From the NCBI GenBank assembly GCA_964416195.1, contig CAYQDB010000007.1, positions 62,001-126,000 on the forward strand: a stretch of DNA of 64,000 bases, read 5' to 3'. The position numbers were made by a program, and so were the translations under genes. Shown here in pieces: positions 48,907-55,815 of this stretch; the first letter of the stretch is position 1, and each line of letters opens with the position of its first letter. The notes under the pieces were generated by a model. That model worked only from the letters and a program-made list of their open reading frames with translations, ran no database searches and was not told the DNA's origin. The DNA comes from CAYQDB01 sp964416195 (lineage in GTDB: Bacteria > Zixibacteria > MSB-5A5 > GN15 > FEB-12).

Positions 48907-50019
48907 ATGAAATTTTCATTACCTAAATCGCGACTCAGTGGTTACCTGCAGTATATACTACAGGTGGTACCCGCTAAGTCAACACTGCCTATTCTGACAA
49001 ACCTCTTAATTGAGGCTTTGGAAAATAGGATTAAGCTATCAGCTACTGATCTTGATATTTCTATTTCTACGTCGCTTGAGTGCGCTGTTGCTAAGAAGGG
49101 TTCTATATGTATGCCTGCTCGGATACTCTTTGAGATCATAAAGGAACTTCCGGAAACGGAGATTGCTTTTGAGACGACAGCCTCGCGTGTGGAAATAAAA
49201 ATACCAAACGGTTCTTATAAAATCGCCGGTATATCTGCAGAGGACTTTCCCAAACTCCCGGCCGTTAATACTAAGAAGGAGATTAGAATTAGTGGTGGGG
49301 ACCTAACCGGGATGATAAAGAAAACAACCTTTGCCTGTTCCGACGATGAGACCCGACCGGCATTAAATGGCATCCTTTGGCAAACCAAGGGTGACAAAAT
49401 GCAGATGGTTGCCACCGATGGACACCGATTAGCTAAGTTTGCAGTTGAGAACCCAAAACTCAAGGGCTTATACGATGACGTTATTATTCCCCCAAAGGTG
49501 CTTGATATTATACCACGGCTGCTGTCGCATGAGGGAGACGAGGTGGGAATCATTTTTGGTGAAAATAATATAATCTTCAACTTAGGTGATATTATTCTAA
49601 GTTCACGCCTAATAGAAGGACCGTATCCTAATTTTGAGCAGGTAATCCCAACATCTAGTGATAAGAAACTTACAGTGTCAAAGACGGAGCTTGCAAGTGC
49701 GGTACGACGCGTCTCAATACTGTCAAATGCCCTTACCCACCAGGTGAAGTTTGGTCTCCAAGAGAACCAACTAACACTGTCGACCGCAAATGCTGACATG
49801 GGTGGGGAAGGAAAAGAGGTGCTGGAATGTGACTATGTCGGTGAGCCGATTGAGCTGGGGTACAATGCGAGTTACATTACCGATGTGCTCGGAAGAATCG
49901 ATGGGGATGAGGCGGTATTTGAATTTTCCTCACCTGTCGCTGCGGCTATTGTCTATAGCCCCGAGACCCCCAAGGAAGATTTCCTCTGTCTGGTGATGCC
50001 ACTGCGGCTGGCTGACTGA
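48907..50019 (+). CDS. dnaN: DNA polymerase III beta subunit (sliding clamp)
   Basis: This 370-residue protein has the three-fold clamp architecture: KFSLPKSRLSGYLQYILQVV at the start, RPALNGILWQTKGDKMQMVA and DGHRLAKF in the centre, and VYSPETPKEDFLCLVMPLRL at the end. The C-terminal MPLRL matches the conserved clamp end MPMRL. It tethers polymerase to DNA. AGAGGAAATAATC precedes ATG. It follows dnaA as usual. Its codon use is AT-rich, like dnaA. Confidence 0.96.
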   Translation: MKFSLPKSRLSGYLQYILQVVPAKSTLPILTNLLIEALENRIKLSATDLDISISTSLECAVAKKGSICMPARILFEIIKELPETEIAFETTASRVEIKIPNGSYKIAGISAEDFPKLPAVNTKKEIRISGGDLTGMIKKTTFACSDDETRPALNGILWQTKGDKMQMVATDGHRLAKFAVENPKLKGLYDDVIIPPKVLDIIPRLLSHEGDEVGIIFGENNIIFNLGDIILSSRLIEGPYPNFEQVIPTSSDKKLTVSKTELASAVRRVSILSNALTHQVKFGLQENQLTLSTANADMGGEGKEVLECDYVGEPIELGYNASYITDVLGRIDGDEAVFEFSSPVAAAIVYSPETPKEDFLCLVMPLRLAD

Positions 50020-50247
50020 TGATTTTTGCACCCCATTAAGTTATTGTTGTGCCTATACTTACTTTTGTAAACAAAACAGAGAACTGGTTTAGCTCCTACA
50101 GATCGCAGATAAGTGATTGACATTATTGCCTTATAAGTTATTATTAGAGTGAGGGTTATTTTTGTTGACATAATAAGGGTGTTTCTCGTAGTAAGTTTTA
50201 TTGACAAAAGTAACGACTTAGTAAGGGAGAGTTAAGTGGAGGTGAGT
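50020..50247. promoter_or_regulatory. AT-rich leader with a promoter for the three-gene cassette
   Basis: TTGACA (50117-50122) and TATTAT (50139-50144) are 16 bases apart, a good sigma70 promoter. Two more TTGACA hexamers (50165-50170 and 50201-50206) follow without strong -10 partners. Three such hexamers in 90 bases is unusual and suggests layered promoters or a conserved operator containing TTGACA. Confidence 0.5.
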
Positions 50248-50700
50248 ATGGATCCTTTGGATCTACAGAAGGATGCTCATTTGTTCAGGCTTGGCTATTT
50301 GACTGCGAAAATTGTACCAATTTTTGACAGGCCAAGCTTGAGTGAGTCTAATAGGAGGCTACTACAGAGCGCGAAAAAGCTGCTGACAGACATTAAGGGC
50401 GGTCGGGAGTTTATTGTGAGTTTTAGCTCGAATTTCGAGGCTGACACGCTGAGCAAAGTTGAAATCTACTCATTCTTCGTGGAGAACATCAAAGAACTCG
50501 TGGGAAATGGGGACCTGGACAAGTTTATTGAGACAGTCGATCAGAGTGAGGAATTCCTAGGTAGCCTTCTTGAGGGTAAGGAACTAGAAAACAAACAGCT
50601 AGGGGTTCTGAAAAAGACATTCTCACAAATGTCGAAAGTCCTAGTTGAGACGGCTAGGATAGCTGATGCCCATGTGGAGAAAAGGGTCTGGATCGAGTGA
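50248..50700 (+). CDS. Unknown helical protein, first gene of cassette
   Basis: This 150-residue protein is not a family I recognise. It is almost wholly alpha-helical and charged (LFRLGYLTAKIVPIFDRPSL, SKVEIYSFFVENIKELVGNG, QLGVLKKTFSQMSKVLVETA), without signal peptide or membrane helix. GGAGGTG directly before ATG 50248 decides the start over GTG 50236. It ends 6 bases before the next gene, so it is translated with the HEXXH-like protein and probably partners it. Composition is AT-rich, like the flanking dnaN. Confidence 0.55.
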   Translation: MDPLDLQKDAHLFRLGYLTAKIVPIFDRPSLSESNRRLLQSAKKLLTDIKGGREFIVSFSSNFEADTLSKVEIYSFFVENIKELVGNGDLDKFIETVDQSEEFLGSLLEGKELENKQLGVLKKTFSQMSKVLVETARIADAHVEKRVWIE

Positions 50701-50706
50701 CGCTCC

Positions 50707-52200
50707 ATGGCCGACCACAGCTATAAACTACTGCTCACAGAAACACTTCTTCGTTTAGATCTTCTCAAGCGAAAGATATTAAAGGAGAAAGCTAAAGACT
50801 TTCCCTCTCTTTCCCCTCTCATTTTTCTAACAACCCTTCTTGAAATAGTAAGCATCTTCAAGGAGGAATTAGCGAAACTCCATAGGGATTATATTGAAAA
50901 CCATACAGTAAACCTTGACCTGATCATTTCCTTCTCACTATACACCCGGAGATTATCCTACCACTTGTCGTTTGTGGAAAAGACGGGCAGTGAACATGTC
51001 CCCTGGAGCTTGATTCCACCTATTGAGGGTATCTTTCGACAGTTCCACAAAGAGCATAAGTTCATTGTCAGCGCACAGCCGGAATTCAACTATACTTATA
51101 TGGAGTTATTGTCGGTGTATGAGGAACTCGTAGGGGAGATTATAGCCCCCGACAATCTTCGCAACCGACTGTATGAGCGAGCTAAGGGAGAGCTAACAGA
51201 TTCACAATTTACTGAAGCTTTTTTTCCAAAAAATAAGTTTTATTCAAGATTTGGGTTCATTTTCTTTCCCGCCGTTGAACGGAACTCCGTCTTTCAGCAT
51301 GTTCTACTTGGTCACGAAATTGGATATAACTTCTTCTCTCTACAAAACCTCATTAATTTGATCCCAACGAACCTTCCTCTTTGGCGCCAAAAGCTACTGG
51401 AAGCCCTCGGCTACACTCAGGACGATGTGCAGAGGGACCTGCAGAAGGATGCCACGTACAGGGAGAAGCTTGAACAAATGCTGGGGTATCTCGTGACGGG
51501 CCTCATCGAACTGGCCTGTGACATATTTGCGGTCAACACCTTTGGCCTTGCTGCACTCTTTGCTTTTGACAGTCATCTTGCCGGTACTGAGTCCTTTGAC
51601 AAGATAGGGTCTTACGGCAGCAAAGTCTTGATGTACCCTCCTGGTCGATACAGACTAAGGGTCATCTGCAAGTTGGTAAAGGACTCGGGTGTAAATGAAC
51701 GTCTTAAAAATCAAGCATCATCTGACAGGCGCCTTGTCACTGCTGTTTTGCGCAGGTTGAAACACATAGAAGAAGTTGTAGCAGATGAACAAGACAGGGC
51801 CAGTATCCAAAGTGACCCCGCGACAAGCGTAGCCTATGAGATCATTGATTCTAAGATTGACGACCTGTTTAACGTCGTTTCTCGTACTTTTCCTAAAGAC
51901 TATCCAAAAGGATTGGATTTGGACCAGTCTATTGTTCTCAAACTCGCAAATAGGTTGAAAGACAACATTATTCCGTGTGAAATCTACTCGTGCGTTGAGG
52001 AGAACTTTAGGGATAATTTAGATATCAACTACCGGCATATCATCAATGCTGGATGGTATCACCGAATTGCTAACATCGATCTACTTGACGATATGCAGGA
52101 GTACATTGAAAGTATGAAAATAGCAAGCCGGTTGATCTTGAAAGCAATTGAGCTTAACGAAACCGGAACTAAATGGATGACCAAAAATGTCCCACAGTGA
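50707..52200 (+). CDS. Unknown protein with altered HEXXH-type motif, second gene of cassette
   Basis: This 497-residue soluble protein is mostly helical. Residues 203-207 read HEIGY within FQHVLLGHEIGYNFFSL, where metallopeptidases would have HExGH; the second zinc His is Tyr. Further on, IELACDIFAVNTFGLAALFA (residues ~267-286) matches the E-x-x-x-D helix that supplies the third ligand in HEXXH proteins of this kind. It therefore looks like a peptidase relative that has changed or lost its zinc site. I know no named family. It begins 6 bases after the preceding gene and overlaps the dCTP deaminase-like gene by 14 bases, so all three are co-translated. Confidence 0.6.
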   Translation: MADHSYKLLLTETLLRLDLLKRKILKEKAKDFPSLSPLIFLTTLLEIVSIFKEELAKLHRDYIENHTVNLDLIISFSLYTRRLSYHLSFVEKTGSEHVPWSLIPPIEGIFRQFHKEHKFIVSAQPEFNYTYMELLSVYEELVGEIIAPDNLRNRLYERAKGELTDSQFTEAFFPKNKFYSRFGFIFFPAVERNSVFQHVLLGHEIGYNFFSLQNLINLIPTNLPLWRQKLLEALGYTQDDVQRDLQKDATYREKLEQMLGYLVTGLIELACDIFAVNTFGLAALFAFDSHLAGTESFDKIGSYGSKVLMYPPGRYRLRVICKLVKDSGVNERLKNQASSDRRLVTAVLRRLKHIEEVVADEQDRASIQSDPATSVAYEIIDSKIDDLFNVVSRTFPKDYPKGLDLDQSIVLKLANRLKDNIIPCEIYSCVEENFRDNLDINYRHIINAGWYHRIANIDLLDDMQEYIESMKIASRLILKAIELNETGTKWMTKNVPQ

Positions 52201-52834
52201 TGAGTCTCCCCGCGGCGAGGTTCTGAACAAAGCGGAGATTAAGGCTCGACTTCGAAGCGACGAGCCTAGCAAGAAGTTAATTATTTCGCCGCTGTTGTCT
52301 ACAGACCAAATTGCCGATGGAGCTGTCGATTTAAGGCTTGCAAGCGAGTTTTTAATTACAAGGCGCACAGCGTTCTCTACACTTGATATTGCGCTCTCTC
52401 AGCAGTTTCAGAGAAACGCAGAGCGTTACCAAATTCATACTTATGTTCCGTATGGCCAAAAGATCGTACTACACCCAAGCGAGCTAATACTCGGAAGCAC
52501 ATTCGAGTACATTTGCCTGCCTAGGGACTTATTCGCATACATTTTGAGCAGGTCTTGTTGGGGAAGATTAGGTTTGGTGGTTGCCACTGCGGCACCTGTA
52601 AACCCGGAATTCAAAGGATGTTTAACGCTGGAAATGGTAAACTTGGGTGAGGTTCCCCTGACACTTTATCCTGGGCTGCCCATCGCACAGCTGATACTGC
52701 ACACCTGCATGCAGGGCCATTATGACGGTGCCTATAAGTGTCCGACTGGTCCCAAACCTTCAAATGTGTGTTCGGATGAGAATACGGAAGAGAATGAGTT
52801 TTGGACCAAACATGTGAAGTATTACCCGCAGTAG
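52187..52834 (+). CDS. dCTP deaminase/dUTPase-superfamily protein, third gene of cassette
   Basis: This 215-residue protein matches the dCTP deaminase fold: LSTDQIADGAVDLRLASEFL near the N-terminus, SRSCWGRLGLVV (SRS at 121-123) and FKGCLTLEMVNLGEVPLTLY with the catalytic Glu E149. PGLPIAQLIL follows. Family enzymes deaminate dCTP to dUTP or also hydrolyse it to dUMP. The key Arg, Ser and Glu are present, so activity is plausible. The protein is longer than housekeeping Dcd at its N-terminus. Its ATG lies inside the preceding gene, and recF starts 9 bases later. Co-translation with two unknown proteins suggests a special role rather than routine dUMP supply. Confidence 0.75.
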   Translation: MSHSDESPRGEVLNKAEIKARLRSDEPSKKLIISPLLSTDQIADGAVDLRLASEFLITRRTAFSTLDIALSQQFQRNAERYQIHTYVPYGQKIVLHPSELILGSTFEYICLPRDLFAYILSRSCWGRLGLVVATAAPVNPEFKGCLTLEMVNLGEVPLTLYPGLPIAQLILHTCMQGHYDGAYKCPTGPKPSNVCSDENTEENEFWTKHVKYYPQ

Positions 52835-52843
52835 CGAACCTCG

Positions 52844-53932
52844 ATGCATCTCGTCAGTCTATCTGTCACCAACTTCCGCAACCTTAGTGGTGTAGAAATA
52901 AACCCTTCGCCTGGTGTAAATATCCTACATGGTAACAATGGTGCCGGTAAGACAAATTTGCTGGAAGCGATTTTTGTGCTATGCCTGAGCCGCTCGCAGC
53001 GTGGAGCAACGGATTCGGTTATGGTGAAGCAGGGGGCGGAGGTCTATCGAATTGAGGGGCAGATCCAACAGCGGGGGGTGATGCGCGAGGTAGCTGTTGC
53101 CTATCAAAGAGGGGGGCGCAAGAGGATAACGCTGGACCAGGTACCTGTAAGAGCCCGCGATCTCTATGAGAACTATTGCGCTGTAGCGCTGGGGCCGGAG
53201 GATACGGAAATACTGTCCGGATCTCCTGCGGTCCGAAGGAACTTTCTGGATATCTACCTATCTCAGTTTTCGAGTAGATACCTTGCTTGCTTGGTTGACT
53301 ATCATAAGGTCCTCATGCATAAAAATGCTTGCCTTAGGTTGGACGGCGACCCCACTCCTTTCAATGTCCTGCTTGTCGACCACGGTGCGAAAATCATCAC
53401 GGCCCGTTGTGAATTCATACAAGAGCTTGACCGCCTTGCCAAAGAGTGCTACGCCGAGATTTCCAATGGTGGAAGTCTTCGTCTTACGTATCAGCCGTCA
53501 ATCCCTCTGGAAGCAGGGCAAACGGAAACCGACGAGATAGGACAGAGTTTCAAGGTAGCGCTAGCCAAACACGGAGAGAGGGAACGATCAGCGCAAACGT
53601 CGTTAGTAGGGCCACACCGTGATGAGGTTTTGTTTCAAATAGGTGAATATCTGGCTCGGACGCATGGTTCACAGGGTGAATGGCGGACAGCCGCGATTGC
53701 AATTAAGCTGGCCATCTATCGCCTGCTAAGGGATAAGCGCCAAATGCGGCCGGTATTGCTGCTTGACGAAGTATTTGCTGAACTCGACGAGCAGCGGTCG
53801 GCAGCGCTGACTAAGTCCTTCGCAGATTTTGGTCAGCTGTTTATGACCACGGCGACTGAGCCGCCGGAGTGTTTGCGCCAGCAAGGAAGAAAGTTCAGTG
53901 TGCGCGAGGGAACCGTTCAGGAGGTAGGTTGA
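52844..53932 (+). CDS. recF: DNA replication/repair protein RecF
   Basis: This 362-residue SMC-like ATPase has the start MHLVSLSVTNFRNLSGVEIN, Walker A HGNNGAGKTNLLEA (GNNGAGKT at 30-37), RNFLDIYLSQFSSRYL, the signature region TSLVGPHRDE and Walker B PVLLLDEVFAELDEQR. RecF helps load RecA at gaps. It is in the conserved dnaA-dnaN-recF order, separated from dnaN by the cassette. Its TGA is directly followed by the ATG of the ABC gene. Confidence 0.95.
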   Translation: MHLVSLSVTNFRNLSGVEINPSPGVNILHGNNGAGKTNLLEAIFVLCLSRSQRGATDSVMVKQGAEVYRIEGQIQQRGVMREVAVAYQRGGRKRITLDQVPVRARDLYENYCAVALGPEDTEILSGSPAVRRNFLDIYLSQFSSRYLACLVDYHKVLMHKNACLRLDGDPTPFNVLLVDHGAKIITARCEFIQELDRLAKECYAEISNGGSLRLTYQPSIPLEAGQTETDEIGQSFKVALAKHGERERSAQTSLVGPHRDEVLFQIGEYLARTHGSQGEWRTAAIAIKLAIYRLLRDKRQMRPVLLLDEVFAELDEQRSAALTKSFADFGQLFMTTATEPPECLRQQGRKFSVREGTVQEVG

Positions 53933-54979
53933 ATGCCCGGGCTCGTTCTAAAAAACGTGCGCAAGTCTTTTCCAGACAGCTTAGTCCTGGAGGATATTTC
54001 CCTTCAGTTGGACCAGGGCGAGCTGCTGGTGCTGCTTGGGCCGTCGGGGTGTGGTAAGTCCACTCTGTTGCGCCTGATAGCCGGCCTGGAAGAGCTTGAT
54101 CAAGGCGAAATCTATATCGGCAGCAGACGTGTGGATCACCTGAAACCGAAGGATCGTAACGTGGCATTGGTTTTTCAGAACTACTCCCTCTACCCTCACA
54201 TGACGCTCGAAAAGAATCTGGGGTTCCCGCTAAGGGTGTCGAGGGTTGCCCGGTCGCAGATTAAGAGCCAAGTACGGGGAGTAGCAGAGATGCTGGGGCT
54301 GGCGGACAAGCTGAAGGCGAAACCAGCCCACCTCTCGGGTGGCCAGCGACAGAGGGTGGCCCTCGGAAGAGCGATTATCCGTAAACCGTCGCTGTTTCTG
54401 TTCGATGAACCTCTGTCGAATCTCGACGCCGACCTTCGGACACGAATGCGCCGGGAGATCGTGCGCATCCAGAAAGAGTTGAGCACAACCACTATTCACG
54501 TCACACACGATCAGGCTGAGGCGCTGACGATGGGTGACCGCATTGCACTTCTGCACAACGGCGGGATTATTCAGATCGGTTCTCCGCAGGAATTGTACCA
54601 CGACCCGGTGAACCTCTTTGTTGCTGAGTTTATTGGCTATCCAAAGATTAATCTTCTTGACGCCAGTGTCGCCCGGGGGCTGCTCATTCCGTTTGGCTTG
54701 ACAGTTTTGGATCAGCTTCCGCGTGACGGCAATGTGCTGGTCGGATTAAGACCGGAACAGATAACAATTACGCCGGACGGGGAGTACCTCGCAACGGTGG
54801 CGTCATCTGAGTACCTTGGGGGGCAGTATGTTATCACGTTGTCATTTAAGGGGCTGCTGCTGACAGTGTCGAATTGCAGTATGCAACTTGAATTGGGGAT
54901 GCCGGCGAATTTCACTTTTTCCCAACGGGATTTGCTCTTTTTCGATCCCGCTACAGGAGAAAGAATCGCTCGTGAGTAG
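53933..54979 (+). CDS. Orphan ABC transporter ATPase, MalK/UgpC type
   Basis: This 348-residue protein has Walker A LLGPSGCGKSTLLR (GPSGCGKST at 36-44), a Q-loop (LVFQNYSLYPHMT), signature LSGGQRQRVALGRA, Walker B LFLFDEPLSNLDA, and H-loop HVTHDQAEA. A C-terminal TOBE-like regulatory domain follows (VLVGLRPEQITITPDGEYLA). MalK/UgpC/MsmX ATPases energise sugar or glycerol-phosphate importers and some serve several permeases. No permease or binding protein is nearby. It starts immediately after the recF stop, an unusual partner for recF. Confidence 0.88.
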   Translation: MPGLVLKNVRKSFPDSLVLEDISLQLDQGELLVLLGPSGCGKSTLLRLIAGLEELDQGEIYIGSRRVDHLKPKDRNVALVFQNYSLYPHMTLEKNLGFPLRVSRVARSQIKSQVRGVAEMLGLADKLKAKPAHLSGGQRQRVALGRAIIRKPSLFLFDEPLSNLDADLRTRMRREIVRIQKELSTTTIHVTHDQAEALTMGDRIALLHNGGIIQIGSPQELYHDPVNLFVAEFIGYPKINLLDASVARGLLIPFGLTVLDQLPRDGNVLVGLRPEQITITPDGEYLATVASSEYLGGQYVITLSFKGLLLTVSNCSMQLELGMPANFTFSQRDLLFFDPATGERIARE

Positions 54980-55079
54980 CTATGTAGGGCGATTGCGCGG
55001 CGCGATGATAACATGGGTACATAAAGACAATATGATCAGGATAGACTCCACTAATTTATCTAAGCCGGTTTTTAAGTGA

Positions 55080-55160
55080 TAAAAAAACCCAAGCAGGTGA
55101 TGGCCTGCCTGGGTGGACGATATTAGGTAATCCACAGAAAGAGTAACACTTTCCGATTGC
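55080..55160 (-). ncRNA. Candidate small RNA (~80 nt)
   Basis: On the minus strand a near-consensus promoter is followed within ~75 bases by an intrinsic terminator, with no room for a gene. The predicted transcript begins near 55160 and contains a GAAAG-TGTTA-CTCTTTC hairpin. It ends in the stem ACCCAGGCAGG / CCTGCTTGGGT (55114-55087) and a run of seven T. I do not recognise it as 6S, SRP or another known RNA. It lies between the ABC ATPase and nrdJ, antisense to neither. Confidence 0.5.
55087..55114 (-). terminator. Intrinsic terminator on the minus strand
   Basis: ACCCAGGCAGG pairs with CCTGCTTGGGT (one mismatch) around a 6-base loop and is followed on the minus strand by TTTTTTT. On the plus strand no T run follows, so it is directed against minus-strand transcripts. 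Confidence 0.8.
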
Positions 55161-55166
55161 ACACTT

Positions 55167-55195
55167 ATTTTAATTACTTTCTGAGCTTTTGTCAA
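55167..55195 (-). promoter_or_regulatory. Strong sigma70-type promoter driving the small RNA candidate
   Basis: A perfect TTGACA (55195-55190) and TAAAAT (55172-55167) are separated by exactly 17 bases on the minus strand. No minus-strand gene lies downstream within range except the short stretch ending at the 55087-55114 terminator. Confidence 0.6.
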
Positions 55196-55596
55196 GAAAA
55201 AACTTGCTCTTTTTCATAATATTTTGTGATGACTTGGACTTCCCGGGCTGATAGTATCCTTTAATTGCAAGCCGCCCCAGTCTGTCTATGAATGCAACGA
55301 GAACGATGTCAGACAACGCGGGTGCACTTATCCACGCCAGTTGTTGAAAACGAGTTGAGATATTGTTGAATTGTGTGTAACTCGTGTAATTGTAGCGAAT
55401 TAGTTTGTGTGAGAAATTAAGAGATGCCCATTAGGATGATGATAAAAAAACTCACTTCCGCATCCTTCAACTGGTCAGTAACTTACAGTATTTGATTTTT
55501 CCTTCAGGCTGTTGGTAGTAAGCGGGGAGCATTATGTTAACGTCCGTTTTGCGTGTACTCTCTTGGTAGGCAAGGGACTATGGGGAGAAGAAAAAA

Positions 55597-55612
55597 ACAC
55601 AATTTTTTGTAG
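55597..55612. promoter_or_regulatory. NrdR box 1
   Basis: ACACAATTTTTTGTAG matches the NrdR consensus ACACwATATATwGTGT at most core positions. It precedes box 2 by exactly 31 bases (three helical turns), the canonical spacing for cooperative NrdR binding. Confidence 0.65.
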
Positions 55613-55627
55613 TTCGGTATCTTGACG

Positions 55628-55643
55628 ACACTATATATTGGGG
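55628..55643. promoter_or_regulatory. NrdR box 2
   Basis: ACACTATATATTGGGG is identical to the NrdR consensus over its first 13 bases. With box 1 it forms the tandem pair expected upstream of a ribonucleotide reductase gene; the TATATT core may double as a -10 element. Confidence 0.75.
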
Positions 55644-55815
55644 CCCCGACTTTGAGGTTGGGTACATGCGGGGCCTTGTGCTTCTCTTAGCCAGAGGTTG
55701 CGGGCAGAACAGCCCTGATGTACTGACTCCATTATCAGAAACCGGTCGGTGTGGCCCGAGACACGGATAGTCAGGTCTTTCGTTGTGAGTTTTGGATAGG
55801 TACAGGAGGTAGGCT

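Larger units (their letters stand above)
54980..55815. other. Long non-coding region upstream of nrdJ
   Basis: This 836-base region has no supportable protein gene. It holds a minus-strand small RNA candidate (55080-55160), a DnaA-box-like TTATCCACG (55328-55336), a tandem NrdR-box pair (55597-55643), and a GGCCCCG...CGGGGCC stem (~55642-55676) in the nrdJ leader. I looked for a cobalamin riboswitch because the enzyme uses B12 but could not recognise a B12 box. Confidence 0.6.

Noticed and set aside
54980..55195. Minus-strand 71-codon frame beside the small RNA candidate
   Set aside because: It runs through the promoter and terminator of the candidate small RNA, has no ribosome-binding site and no protein-like composition.
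55642..55815. Cobalamin riboswitch ahead of the B12-dependent reductase
   Set aside because: There is a GC-rich stem, but I could not find the B12 box or the conserved receptor sequences, so I do not call it.
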